Source: Candidatus Vecturithrix granuli (lineage in GTDB: Bacteria > Moduliflexota > Moduliflexia > Moduliflexales > Moduliflexaceae). From it: 64,000 nt of DNA. Below, piece after piece: positions 42,668 to 51,886 of the stretch. The DNA is taken from assembly GCA_000739535.1 (NCBI GenBank), contig DF820474.1, forward strand, positions 147,242 to 211,241. The letters run 5' to 3'. The translations under genes and the position numbers were made by a program. Below the pieces are notes generated by a model, which saw only the letters and a program-made list of their open reading frames with translations, made no database searches and was not told where the DNA came from. The number at the start of each line of letters is the position of its first letter. Within the stretch, counting starts at the first letter, position 1.

Positions 42668-43621
42668 TCATCCCCTGGTTTTATCGAGCCAGACTTCTAA
42701 GCCCATGACATTCAGCATAATGTCCGGGGCAAGCAAATCCATGATGCGCGTTTCCTCAAGTTGACAGCCATGGGCTCGTAAGCGCGTCAGAAGCAAAGCC
42801 TGCATTTTTGCGGTAAGCTGCTGAGTGCGTTCCTCGCCCTGCGCAGAAACTCCTCGTGCAAGCGTCGTGAATTGAGCGATGCCTTCGTGCAAATCGTGCG
42901 CCAGACGACACACATCAGAGACGGCTCCAAAGTGAGTAAGATACAGCATTTGAGGCTGATACGTCAAAAGTTGATCAATTGAGGCATGCATGGCTTCAGG
43001 ATCAAAATGCATAGGAGGCGTTGTCGGAAACATGAAGGCCCTTTTTTCTGTATCAAACTCTCGATACGACAGACCAAAAGTGTCCCCTGTAAAAATGCCC
43101 TGACTGCCTTCATCTACAATGCAGATATGATGTCGCGCATGACCGGCAGTATCCAGCAACAGCAGCGATCGCCCATTTAAATCGAGCCGCGTGTGATCCT
43201 TGGCGGCAATAATCCGTTCACTGGGAACCGGAAGAACTTCGCCAAATAAGCTTGCCATACGTGCTTCACCATACACAGTAGTCGAGCCTTTGACCAACCG
43301 TTTAGGAACCGCCAGATAACGGACACCTCGCGGATGCACAACAACCTGGGCATAAGGGAGATATGCTAACAAGCTCCCAGCAGCCCCAGCATGATCTAAA
43401 TGAATGTGCGTGAGAATCAGATATTTTACCTGCTCCGGTGCAAGGTGCTTATTCTGTAAGACCTGTAAAAGTAAGGGCACAGCCGACGAGACGCCGACAT
43501 CCACAAAAGCTGCCTGATCGCCTTCGATAATGAGGTGACTGGCGTCAAACCCGGGACGCACAAACCCGGTATCAATCGTGGTAATCCCAAAGCTATGATC
43601 GAAACAATGTATATCAGTCAT
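42668..43621 (-). CDS. Metallo-beta-lactamase-fold hydrolase
   Basis: A 317-residue MBL-fold protein. The metal motif is ILTHIHLDHAGAAGS, followed by LLDTAGHARHHICIVD with further ligand histidines and GIFTGDTFGLSYRE with the bridging aspartate. The C-terminal 90 residues are helical. This fits the glyoxalase II/lactonase-like or putative hydrolase subgroup; the substrate is not assignable. It starts 56 bp after galU. Confidence 0.9.
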   Translation of the reverse strand: MTDIHCFDHSFGITTIDTGFVRPGFDASHLIIEGDQAAFVDVGVSSAVPLLLQVLQNKHLAPEQVKYLILTHIHLDHAGAAGSLLAYLPYAQVVVHPRGVRYLAVPKRLVKGSTTVYGEARMASLFGEVLPVPSERIIAAKDHTRLDLNGRSLLLLDTAGHARHHICIVDEGSQGIFTGDTFGLSYREFDTEKRAFMFPTTPPMHFDPEAMHASIDQLLTYQPQMLYLTHFGAVSDVCRLAHDLHEGIAQFTTLARGVSAQGEERTQQLTAKMQALLLTRLRAHGCQLEETRIMDLLAPDIMLNVMGLEVWLDKTRG

Positions 43622-43677
43622 AGACTCGCGCTAAATTTTATCCTAAGAAATCAAATTTCTTCAAAAGGCTCGGTTTC

Positions 43678-44571
43678 TTAAATTAATTTTAAAAAGTATT
43701 GTTTGAACCCTTCCCAATATTCTTCGCGTTCACGGGCATATTCCAACAGTGCCTCCAAAAAATGCAATGGATCGCCGGTCGTTAGCCAGCGTCCTCCCTG
43801 AACCGGCTGAGCAACAACAGATTTTCCATGCTGAATGTAGGCTTCAATCGCATCTGTCAACCACAATTCCCCGCCTTTTCCAGGTTCAAGCTCTTGCAAA
43901 ATCTGGCAAATCTCCGGCGTCAGTACAAAACGTCCGAATGCCGCGAGTCTGGAAGGTGCGGTACCAGGATCTGGTTTTTCTATAATCTCTTCAACAAATT
44001 TCGATGAACCTTCTTGCAATTTGATCATGCCGTACAGGTGGGTTTCGTTCTCAGGAACTTCCTGACACCCAATGACAACCGCATGATTCTTCTCATAGTT
44101 TTCGACAAGTTGTTGGGTGAATGATGCTTCCGGACAATCCATTTTCACCAGGTCATCGCCATAGGCAAAGACAAAAGGCTCGTCGCCGACAATACTGCTG
44201 GCATTTAAGACAGGGATGCCATTACCATAAGATGCCTTTGAGGTAGGTTTCTGTCGAATATAGATAAAATTCGCCATTTGATGAATTTTTTCGACTTTTT
44301 CAAGGTCTTGCAGTTTATTTGCCTGTCGTAATTCTTCTTCCAATAATGCATTTTGATCGAAATAGTCTTCCAGGGGTTTTTTATCCGATCTGGTCACCAT
44401 CACAATATCCGTAATGCCGGCATTGACCATTTCTTCAACCACATAATGGACAATCGGTTTATCAATAATAGGCAGCATCTCTTTGGGTAATGATTTTGTG
44501 GCTGGCAGAAATCGAGTTCCTGAACCGGCGACGGCAATCACACCTTTTGTAATAGCTTGCTGTGTGCTCAT
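43678..44571 (-). CDS. galU: UTP-glucose-1-phosphate uridylyltransferase
   Basis: Makes UDP-glucose for polysaccharide and envelope synthesis. The 297-residue protein contains the nucleotide-binding start VAGSGTRFLPATKSLPKEMLPI, then DKPIVHYVVEEMVNAGI, FAYGDDLV and IIEKPDPGTAPSRLAAFGRF. It is complete at both ends. AGGA lies a suitable distance before the ATG at 44571. Confidence 0.95.
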   Translation of the reverse strand: MSTQQAITKGVIAVAGSGTRFLPATKSLPKEMLPIIDKPIVHYVVEEMVNAGITDIVMVTRSDKKPLEDYFDQNALLEEELRQANKLQDLEKVEKIHQMANFIYIRQKPTSKASYGNGIPVLNASSIVGDEPFVFAYGDDLVKMDCPEASFTQQLVENYEKNHAVVIGCQEVPENETHLYGMIKLQEGSSKFVEEIIEKPDPGTAPSRLAAFGRFVLTPEICQILQELEPGKGGELWLTDAIEAYIQHGKSVVAQPVQGGRWLTTGDPLHFLEALLEYAREREEYWEGFKQYFLKLI

Positions 44572-45133
44572 AACGTGTTCCTGCTTTCTTCAGAATATTC
44601 TCAACCTTCAAGACTTGTGACCATCAAAACTCATATCTTCTTGCACTGATGCTGAACAAGTTTTTTGAAGAATACTGTTTCGGGAATGAGGCGCAAATTT
44701 GAAAAACAACTCAATTGATGAATCCGTTATTTGTCAATAAAATTTATGGTTATATGAGCAAGTCATACGAAAGATACATGAACTGTATGAAATTTTATAC
44801 AGCTTGTATGATAAAATACACATATTTTTATCACTCTCTCACAAGAATTTGTGGGAAATACCCTGTAAATTAAGGGATCTTCCAGTGTGAAAAAACGTGG
44901 TATGGTTCTTGCTTTCTTTTAGAGAGAATATTGAGAATTAAACAATATGGTGCTCGAATATTCTGTGGTGAGCAGCGTCAAATTCTTGAAACCAGGGAAA
45001 CAGGAGAGATCGTATTGTATCTATTATTTTACACCTGAAATGCGAATGAATCTTCCCCGGTGCGCTTCATGGAAAAGAGCGATCTTGCGAGAAGAGCAAT
45101 AACAAACGTAGTTTGATCGGTGAGAAGGAATAT
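44572..45133. other. Divergent intergenic region between galU and lpxC
   Basis: No gene found. It is AT-rich. A symmetric motif CTGTAT-N8-ATACAG (44783-44802) with outer CATAC/GTATG (44764 and 44806) could be an operator. At 44675-44720 a fragment TTTCGGGAATGAG...AACAACTCAATT is related to sequences near 9210-9250 and 40605-40640. Promoters of both divergent genes should lie here. Confidence 0.4.
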
Positions 45134-46078
45134 ATGTTTACACAGTGTACAATCAAAAAACCAATTTCATGCTCTGGAGTGGGACTTCATACGGGAAATA
45201 CGGTAAATTTGACCTTTCAACCAGCAGGGATAGGAACAGGTATCCTGTTTAAACGAATTGATCTTGAATCGCAGCCAGTATTCAAAGTTCAGGCCGAAAA
45301 TATTGGCGATGCCAGCTATGCCACAACCCTGGGAAACGGCCCGGCAGCCATTAAAACCGTGGAACACGTGCTTTCCTCTGTGCTGGCCCTAGGGATCAGC
45401 AATCTGGTGATAGAGCTTGATCAGAGTGAACCGCCGATTCTTGACGGCAGCGCCGCCTGTTTTGTTGATATGTTGCTTGATGCGGGCATTTACGCTCAAC
45501 GGGCAGCGAACAAATTGATTCGCATCCAGCAACCCCTTGAGGTGCGGAGAAAAGACAGTATTATCTCGGTTGAACCGTATCATGGTTTAAAAATTACCTA
45601 TACCATTGATTTTCCCAATAAATTTATTGGGACGCAAACAAAAACCTTTGAATTCACTCCGCTAGCCTATATGCAAGAGATTGCGCATGCACGTACCTTT
45701 TGTTTGTATGAAGAAATTGAATATCTCTGGAAAATGGGATTATCGAAAGGCGGGTCCCTGGATAATGCTGTGGTATTTGCGCAGGACAGAGTGTTAAATG
45801 ATTCACTGCGCTATGCGGATGAACCGGTGCGGCATAAAATTCTGGACGTGCTTGGCGATCTGGCGTTCCTGGGGCATCCGTTGTTGGGACATGTCAAGGT
45901 ATTCAAGGGTGGTCATCTGTTGCACACCCAATTTGTGAAAACTCTGTTAGCTCATGCTGAATATTGGAGCTATCTGGCAGAGCGCGATGTGTCTGATATG
46001 GATATGACAGAATTTAAATATGCCAAGACTCCGTCCAACTCTGCTTCCATCTCTTCTCGCCAGACAGTGTTTGTCTAA
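45134..46078 (+). CDS. lpxC: UDP-3-O-acyl-N-acetylglucosamine deacetylase LpxC
   Basis: The zinc deacetylase of lipid A synthesis, 314 residues. Zinc ligands H78 (VEHVLSSV), H234 and D238 (VRHKILDVLGDL) and the catalytic H261 (KGGHLLH) are all present. The start KKPISCSGVGLHTG and the GGSLDNAVVF segment are typical. It shows that the organism makes LPS. The ATG at 45134 has AAGGA 5 bases upstream; the open frame begins seven codons before with TTG. No other lpx genes are adjacent. Confidence 0.96.
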   Translation: MFTQCTIKKPISCSGVGLHTGNTVNLTFQPAGIGTGILFKRIDLESQPVFKVQAENIGDASYATTLGNGPAAIKTVEHVLSSVLALGISNLVIELDQSEPPILDGSAACFVDMLLDAGIYAQRAANKLIRIQQPLEVRRKDSIISVEPYHGLKITYTIDFPNKFIGTQTKTFEFTPLAYMQEIAHARTFCLYEEIEYLWKMGLSKGGSLDNAVVFAQDRVLNDSLRYADEPVRHKILDVLGDLAFLGHPLLGHVKVFKGGHLLHTQFVKTLLAHAEYWSYLAERDVSDMDMTEFKYAKTPSNSASISSRQTVFV

Positions 46079-46089
46079 AGCCTAAAAAA

Positions 46090-46113
46090 GGCGAAGGGTA
46101 AAAACCCTTCGCC
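46090..46113. terminator. Bidirectional terminator
   Basis: GGCGAAGGGT-AAAA-ACCCTTCGCC with a preceding A-run (T-run on the minus strand). It separates the convergent lpxC and binding-protein genes. Confidence 0.75.
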
Positions 46114-46126
46114 AGAACGTGCAGAA

Positions 46127-47878
46127 TTACTTCTTTTCTTCTTTGGAGAGCCGGTAGAACCATTCTGCGGCATCGCCGTCCATCGGATGCGGCACAAAGC
46201 CCTGTACCCAGTCTTTATAGAAACGATAGAGGTTCTCCTGGTAAATACAGAGACCAACGGCGTCTTCATACCACAGATTTTGTAATCTTGCGTAAATTTT
46301 GGCGCGTTCTTCCGGAACGGACGTTGCAATCCCTTTGTCACAAAGTTCATCAACTTCCGGGTTTTTGTAGGCCATATAGCGTCCGTACACGCCGGTACTC
46401 TTCATGAAGGTATAGAGGAAGTTGTGCGGATCTGGATAATCTGCACCCCAACCGATAATATAGATCGGATATTGGAAGTTACGATATTTGACCAGATAAT
46501 CCTTCCATTCCACATTGGCGACCTCAACCTGGAATTTCGGGTTCAGCGACATAATATTTTCCGCCAGCATAATCGCGGCGCCTTCACGGCGAGCATTCCC
46601 GGTATTATAGGTAATCGTCATTTTGAATCCTTTTTCCCAGGCTTCGCCATTCCAGGCTTTTTTCATGTATTCTGCCGCTTTTTCCAGATCGAATTCATAC
46701 ACCGGGACGTCAATCGCATACGGCAGTCCAGGAATATTCGGGTTGGTTGGTACAGTGCTGATGTTTTGGAGCACATCGCTCTCATACAGTCCCCGATCAA
46801 AGGCATGCATGAAGGCTTTACGTACATTAATATCGGAGAAGAAATCCGGCGGAATCCCCTGTCCATCCAATTTGCCGCTGCCAATGCTGGTATTCTGATC
46901 TGGATTGACTTTCTGGCAGAACATAGCCGCCGAAACAGATAACTGTGGCACTTTGTAGCTTTTCAAACCTTCAACTTCCAACATCTCTGGGACATACGGG
47001 TCATCCACGCTGGCGGTATCCACATCGCCGTTGAGCAGCATCAGTTTTCGCGTACTCCATTCCGGCACATATTTTACAATCGCGTATTTCAACGCTGGTT
47101 TCTCACCCCAGTACTCTTCAAAGCGTTCGAACACGAACTCTTTGGATTGTTCCCAGGATTTTAATTTGTACGGGCCGGTTCCATTCACTTTTTCAATCAG
47201 TGGTTCATGACCCGGAGCCGGGTTATTGACTTTCTCAGCATTTTCCAACGTGCCGTCCCAGCAACCGTTGGCAATTGCCCAGGATTTGGGGAAAATAGCA
47301 GCCCAGGATTGCGACAGGATTCCCATCAAAGGCGGATACGGCATCGGCAGATGTAAAACCACGGTATTGCCATCCACTTCCACAGCGTTCATAATTTTTT
47401 CAAAAATCCCGGGAATCAGCTTTCCATCAGCATCTCTGGTCGATCCTTCGCCGGTCAGGGCTTCGAGCATCATCCACATTGGCCCGCCATCAGGATCCAC
47501 CACCATGTTCCGCTCAAAGGAATATTCGACATCTTCCGCGGTTAAGGTTTCGCCGCCATGGAATTTCACGCCTTCACGAATTTTGAAGGTATAGGTCATG
47601 CCATCAGCTGAAATGCCGCCATTCTCAACGGAAGGCACTTCAACAGCCAATTGCGGCACAAATTTCTCGGTTGACTCTCCATCAAACCGAATCAGGTTAT
47701 CATAGATATTATGCAGGCGTTGGCTGCTGGTTGTGTCATAAGCCACTGACGGATCAAGCGTCCGCTCTGTACCATAGGTAGCTTTAATAAAGGTATCGGG
47801 ATTTTTGATCTCGGCAAACACAGAGGTTGTTCCCAGGATCAAGGCGAAACATAACAAAATAGTACTCATCTTTTTCAT
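46127..47878 (-). CDS. Family 5 (oligopeptide/nickel-type) substrate-binding protein
   Basis: A 583-residue periplasmic binding protein of the OppA/DppA class. The signal peptide is MKKMSTILLCFALILGTTSVFAE. Family blocks: MTYTFKIREGVKFHGGETLTAEDVEYSFERNMV, PNIPGLPYAI and NILAEN-like middle blocks, and the late block IIGWGADYPDPHNFLYTFM. I chose the ATG at 47878 with GGAGAG 8 bases upstream. Permease and ATPase genes are absent, so it must use a transporter encoded elsewhere. Substrate is likely peptides, but the class is broad. Confidence 0.9.
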   Translation of the reverse strand: MKKMSTILLCFALILGTTSVFAEIKNPDTFIKATYGTERTLDPSVAYDTTSSQRLHNIYDNLIRFDGESTEKFVPQLAVEVPSVENGGISADGMTYTFKIREGVKFHGGETLTAEDVEYSFERNMVVDPDGGPMWMMLEALTGEGSTRDADGKLIPGIFEKIMNAVEVDGNTVVLHLPMPYPPLMGILSQSWAAIFPKSWAIANGCWDGTLENAEKVNNPAPGHEPLIEKVNGTGPYKLKSWEQSKEFVFERFEEYWGEKPALKYAIVKYVPEWSTRKLMLLNGDVDTASVDDPYVPEMLEVEGLKSYKVPQLSVSAAMFCQKVNPDQNTSIGSGKLDGQGIPPDFFSDINVRKAFMHAFDRGLYESDVLQNISTVPTNPNIPGLPYAIDVPVYEFDLEKAAEYMKKAWNGEAWEKGFKMTITYNTGNARREGAAIMLAENIMSLNPKFQVEVANVEWKDYLVKYRNFQYPIYIIGWGADYPDPHNFLYTFMKSTGVYGRYMAYKNPEVDELCDKGIATSVPEERAKIYARLQNLWYEDAVGLCIYQENLYRFYKDWVQGFVPHPMDGDAAEWFYRLSKEEKK

Positions 47879-48650
47879 AATTTCATCTCTCCTTTGTTCC
47901 ACAGAATTTATTCTTTGAACACAATATATCTTAAACTGAGTGAACAATGATACTTCTATTTTTTCGACAGAAATCACCTCCCTGATACTCTCAATGGCAA
48001 ACATTTCGTTTCAAAAGCGATCACACTATTGACGAAGTTTTTATAAAAACCGTTCTTTGTCAAGTATTATCCTCTGACAGATTATGCTATTCTGAGAGGA
48101 AAGGAATTTCCTGACAGATTTATGGTTATTGGAAAACGCGAACGGTATTCGCATTATAAAGAAATGATTGGAACAATCTTCAAAAATCAGCCAGAGATTG
48201 CCTCAGAACGTCTCGATAAATTGGTGGTTTTCTGCATGTCCATAACATGGTTCATGCAATGCCATTACGAAGACTGCTTAGAAAGATCTCAAAATATCAG
48301 TTCATAGAAAATGGCAGTGAGTGACACAGATTGACCATTTTTGACACAGAGCCTTATTCCTTTGTGGCATTTAACACATTCCATCGCTTGCCACGTTTAG
48401 GGTGTGTCAATGTGTTACACTTTGCATTTCGTTGCTCATACCCTTGATATGTTGGAAATCTTGTGCTTTCATTACAGCGTCAAGACTTTTATTCCATTAT
48501 CTCATTCCCCCTCATCTTTGGCACGCCTCCTGCAATATGAATTTTGGGATTGAGATATCGTGTGTGGAATGACAGATTATTTCAATAGATAACAAAGAGA
48601 AAGATAAGGATGTTGTATCCTGTGGTGCTTTCTATACTTATTACATAATG
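47879..48650. other. Long intergenic region
   Basis: No supported gene is seen. A 61-codon frame at 48122-48307 lacks a ribosome site and conservation. The leader of the binding-protein gene and scattered AT-rich sequence occupy the rest. Confidence 0.4.
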
Positions 48651-48813
48651 TGAGTTCGGGATAAGAAAAACGCCGTAAAAGTCCCGAAGGGAGGGGATAT
48701 AGTAGCCCAGGGTGTCAGCCCTGGGGGTGAAAATCCGACTTCTTGTCCCAGGGCTGACACCCTGGGCTACCAGATTCCGCCCCGTTGGGGCTTAAAAGCT
48801 TATCCCGAACTCA
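48651..48813. mobile_element. MITE-like element with 15-bp inverted ends and flanking duplication
   Basis: The ends TGAGTTCGGGATAAG (48651-48665) and CTTATCCCGAACTCA (48799-48813) are exact complements. Inside, AGCCCAGGGTGTCAGCCCTG and its complement form a strong hairpin, and GTCCCGAAGGGAGG and CCCCGTTGGGGC form smaller ones. The 10-mer TTACATAATG occurs immediately left (48641-48650) and two bases right (48816-48825) of the element. This is strong evidence for insertion of a non-autonomous transposon. Confidence 0.75.
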
Positions 48814-48909
48814 CGTTACATAATGAATTAAGGAGTTTTCAAGAATATGGATACCCTATTTTTTCCCGTTCTTTCGGCAAATTGAGTGAACGGGAAATGA
48901 GGGTCTTTG

Positions 48910-50418
48910 ATGAGTGACTTTATGTTAATGATAGTATTTATCTTGTATTTTTTCTCTGTGGGGATTCTTACCCTATACGGTTTGAATAGCCATGTGATGG
49001 TGTATCTGTTTAAACGCCAGGTGAAACATTGTACGGAAGAAGATCGTGTCCTTCTCGAGAAATTTTATGCTCACCATGATGCTCACGATTTACCAAAGGT
49101 GACCTCACAAATTCCGATTTATAATGAAATGAATGTGGCTGAGCGAGTTATTGATGCTGTCACTGCCTTTGATTATCCAAACGAAAAACACGAGATTCAA
49201 GTATTAGATGATTCGACCGATGAAACCAGTCAAGTTATTGCTCGAAAGATTGAATCATTAAGATCTACTGGCATCATGATTACACATATCAGACGATCTT
49301 CTCGGGAAGGTTATAAAGCCGGAGCATTAACGTATGGAATTGAAAGGGCCCAGGGAGAATTTCTGGCAATTTTTGACGCTGACTTCGTTCCTCCTCACGA
49401 TTTTTTACGTAAAACGATTCCATTTTTTGTCCTTGATCCACAATTAGGTTTCATCCAAAGTCGGTGGGGACATTTAAACCGGAACGAAAATTTGCTCACT
49501 CGCCTCCAATCTTTTGTCCTTGATGGGCTATTTGTGATTGAGCAATCGGCTCGCGACTGGAATCATTTATTTATGGGGTTCAATGGTACCGCAGGAATTC
49601 TGCGAAAACAAGCAATTCTCGACTCTGGAAACTGGAAAGATGATACGCTGACCGAAGACCTGGATCTCTCGTTTCGCATGCAGCTTGCAGGCTGGAAAAC
49701 ACGCTATTTACTCGATGTCGTTTCACCCTCAGAGATTCCCCGGGATATTCATGCCTTTAAAAATCAACAGTTTCGCTGGGCCAAGGGCACCACACAAACG
49801 GCGATGAAATTACTTCCCTCTATCTGGCAATCTGGATGTCCCTTTTTCAAAAAGTTTCAAGCCACGTTGCAGTTGACTCATCATTTAGCGCATCCGTTGA
49901 TGGTGTTGCTGATCCTTATTACACCTGTGCTTCTACTCACGGAACGGATGTATTTTCCCCGCGGTATTCTGGCAGGTGTCGGAGGCATTCTGCTTCTGAG
50001 TTTTATGGGCCCTTCCCGATTATATTGGACTGCCCAGAAATATCTCAATACGCGCTGGAGTAAACAAATGCTCTCGCTACCTTTATTGGTCTGTCTTAGC
50101 GGAGGATTAGCCATTAACAACAGTAAAGCCGTATTTGAAGCGCTCTTGGGAAAGCGCAGTGAATTTATCCGGACGCCTAAACAGGGAAACCTTGCGAAAA
50201 TTCAGTATAAACCAACCACCAATTTGTTATTCATCCTGGAAATTGTTTTTGGTCTTTGGAATTTGTTAGGAATCTCGTTATACATTACCCATCACAACTA
50301 TTTTGTTGGTTATATTTTTTTCCTCTATGCTCTTGGCTCGCTTTATATCGGAGGATTATCCTTTCTGTATTTTCGACGGTACCTTCGGTATCAGCGACAT
50401 CTTCCTTCACCACGTTAG
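48910..50418 (+). CDS. Family 2 membrane glycosyltransferase (cellulose synthase-like)
   Basis: A 502-residue processive-type glycosyltransferase. There is one N-terminal helix, then a cytoplasmic GT-A domain with the D,D,D,QxxRW-type signature: VLDDSTDET, AIFDADFVPP, TEDLDLSFRMQ and QQFRWAKGT. Four or more C-terminal transmembrane segments follow. It resembles glucomannan/cellulose synthase-like enzymes that use a UDP- or GDP-sugar; manC and galU in this window make possible donors. The ATG at 48910 follows GAGGG. It starts 97 bp after the MITE-like element. Confidence 0.88.
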   Translation: MSDFMLMIVFILYFFSVGILTLYGLNSHVMVYLFKRQVKHCTEEDRVLLEKFYAHHDAHDLPKVTSQIPIYNEMNVAERVIDAVTAFDYPNEKHEIQVLDDSTDETSQVIARKIESLRSTGIMITHIRRSSREGYKAGALTYGIERAQGEFLAIFDADFVPPHDFLRKTIPFFVLDPQLGFIQSRWGHLNRNENLLTRLQSFVLDGLFVIEQSARDWNHLFMGFNGTAGILRKQAILDSGNWKDDTLTEDLDLSFRMQLAGWKTRYLLDVVSPSEIPRDIHAFKNQQFRWAKGTTQTAMKLLPSIWQSGCPFFKKFQATLQLTHHLAHPLMVLLILITPVLLLTERMYFPRGILAGVGGILLLSFMGPSRLYWTAQKYLNTRWSKQMLSLPLLVCLSGGLAINNSKAVFEALLGKRSEFIRTPKQGNLAKIQYKPTTNLLFILEIVFGLWNLLGISLYITHHNYFVGYIFFLYALGSLYIGGLSFLYFRRYLRYQRHLPSPR

Positions 50419-50485
50419 GGAAAATGGCGTCAGCGCATAACCGTTGAGTTTCTTTGCTTACATCAGCCATTGGAGGAGAATACTC

Positions 50486-51853
50486 ATGAAGCAACAGTTA
50501 CGGATTCTTTGTCCTACTCAACACCTTGGCTTTGTACCATTCCAGGAGAAAAGTTTTTGGACAGGAGCGCAAACCCTTCCGGACTATTATTGTTGCGATT
50601 CCGGAGGCAATACTGTTGGTCCTGTGCCTTTAGGCAGTGATACGAGTGTAAGTTTGTATGAATGGCAAAAACATGATCTGGAATTGATGCTCCTGGCATC
50701 CAGAAAGCAAGGTGTGCCGTTAATTATCGGGTCTTCCGGCGATACCGGGACAAACAGTCGTGTAGATTTGTTTGTGGATCTTGTCAAACGGCTGGCCTTA
50801 AAGCATGGGTTGGCGCCTTTCAAGGTGGTGTACTTTTATTCGCAGGTCTCAAAAGATTTCTTACGGGAAAAACTGGAACAAGGAGTTGTTATTAAAGGAC
50901 TTGATGAACATCCTCCGTTAACGTTAGAAGCACTTGATCAGACAGAACGGGTTGTCGCGGTTGCCGGAGTTCATCCGTTCGTCAAAGCCCTTGAGATGGG
51001 GGCTGATGTCATCATTGGTGGTCGCAGCAGTGATGTAGCTATTTTTGCGTCGCCAGCGATTTATGAGGGATTTCCGGAACCGTTAGCCTACGCTCTTGGA
51101 CGAGTGCTTGAGAGTGCAGCTCTCTGCGCCGAGCCATCCAGCCCAAATGAGACGGTCATAGGCGCGATTACCGATGAAGATGTCAGAATTACGCCTATGC
51201 ACCCACAACAACGATGTACCATTGACTCAGTAGCAGGTTATGTTCTGTATAACCGCCCTCAGCCACTCCATGAATACCTTGTCGGCGGAATGCTTGATAT
51301 CAGCGAGTGTCAATACGATCAATATGATGACAACACGACCAGAGTGACCGGGGCAGCCTTTATTCCAAGTAATGGAAAAATTCAGGTAAAACTTGAAGGA
51401 GCAGGGAAAATAGGTGAACGCTTTATTGGGATTGTTGGATTGAAAGTCCCTGCCGCGATCCAGCAGATCACGACACTTCTTGAGTCTGTGCAGCACCGGG
51501 TAGAGGAGTATTATTCAGGCAAAGAGTATCAACTTTTGTGGAATGTTTATGGAGACCATGAGATTTTCCCAGATCACGATTCTTGTAAGGACCAAACATC
51601 TCATGAAATATGTATCCTGCTTGAAGGAATCGCTGAAACCGAACAGATGGCCGAAGAAATCACGCTTCTGGCCTCTCGACACATTACGTCAACCCATGCT
51701 TGTGATAAGATCCTCTGGCACACTTTCCCTGGACCTTTAAGAATTCAGAGCGTGCTGCCTGCTCCTCCGCTTTATAAGTGGACGATTCAGCATACCATCG
51801 TCGTTGATCATCCGATGGAATTATTTGAGCTTCATGAATTCATGATGGAGTAA
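50486..51853 (+). CDS. AtuA-like (DUF1446) family protein
   Basis: A 455-residue soluble protein resembling the AtuA/DUF1446 family. Family marks: the Gly/Ser-rich IIGSSGDTGTNSRVDLF, LEMGADVIIGGRSSDVAIFASPAIYEGFPE, and a C-terminal segment with LRIQSVLP. AtuA was named for acyclic terpene use in Pseudomonas, but most members are uncharacterised. I chose the ATG at 50486 with GGAGGAG upstream. It may be co-transcribed with the glycosyltransferase 67 bp upstream, but no functional link is obvious. Confidence 0.78.
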   Translation: MKQQLRILCPTQHLGFVPFQEKSFWTGAQTLPDYYCCDSGGNTVGPVPLGSDTSVSLYEWQKHDLELMLLASRKQGVPLIIGSSGDTGTNSRVDLFVDLVKRLALKHGLAPFKVVYFYSQVSKDFLREKLEQGVVIKGLDEHPPLTLEALDQTERVVAVAGVHPFVKALEMGADVIIGGRSSDVAIFASPAIYEGFPEPLAYALGRVLESAALCAEPSSPNETVIGAITDEDVRITPMHPQQRCTIDSVAGYVLYNRPQPLHEYLVGGMLDISECQYDQYDDNTTRVTGAAFIPSNGKIQVKLEGAGKIGERFIGIVGLKVPAAIQQITTLLESVQHRVEEYYSGKEYQLLWNVYGDHEIFPDHDSCKDQTSHEICILLEGIAETEQMAEEITLLASRHITSTHACDKILWHTFPGPLRIQSVLPAPPLYKWTIQHTIVVDHPMELFELHEFMME

Positions 51854-51886
51854 CCAAAGGGTTCCGGAAAGTTTTCGATTACGACG

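Noticed and set aside
48122-48307. 61-codon open frame on the plus strand
   Set aside because: It has no ribosome site, no recognisable motif and an isolated position; expected by chance in a long gap.
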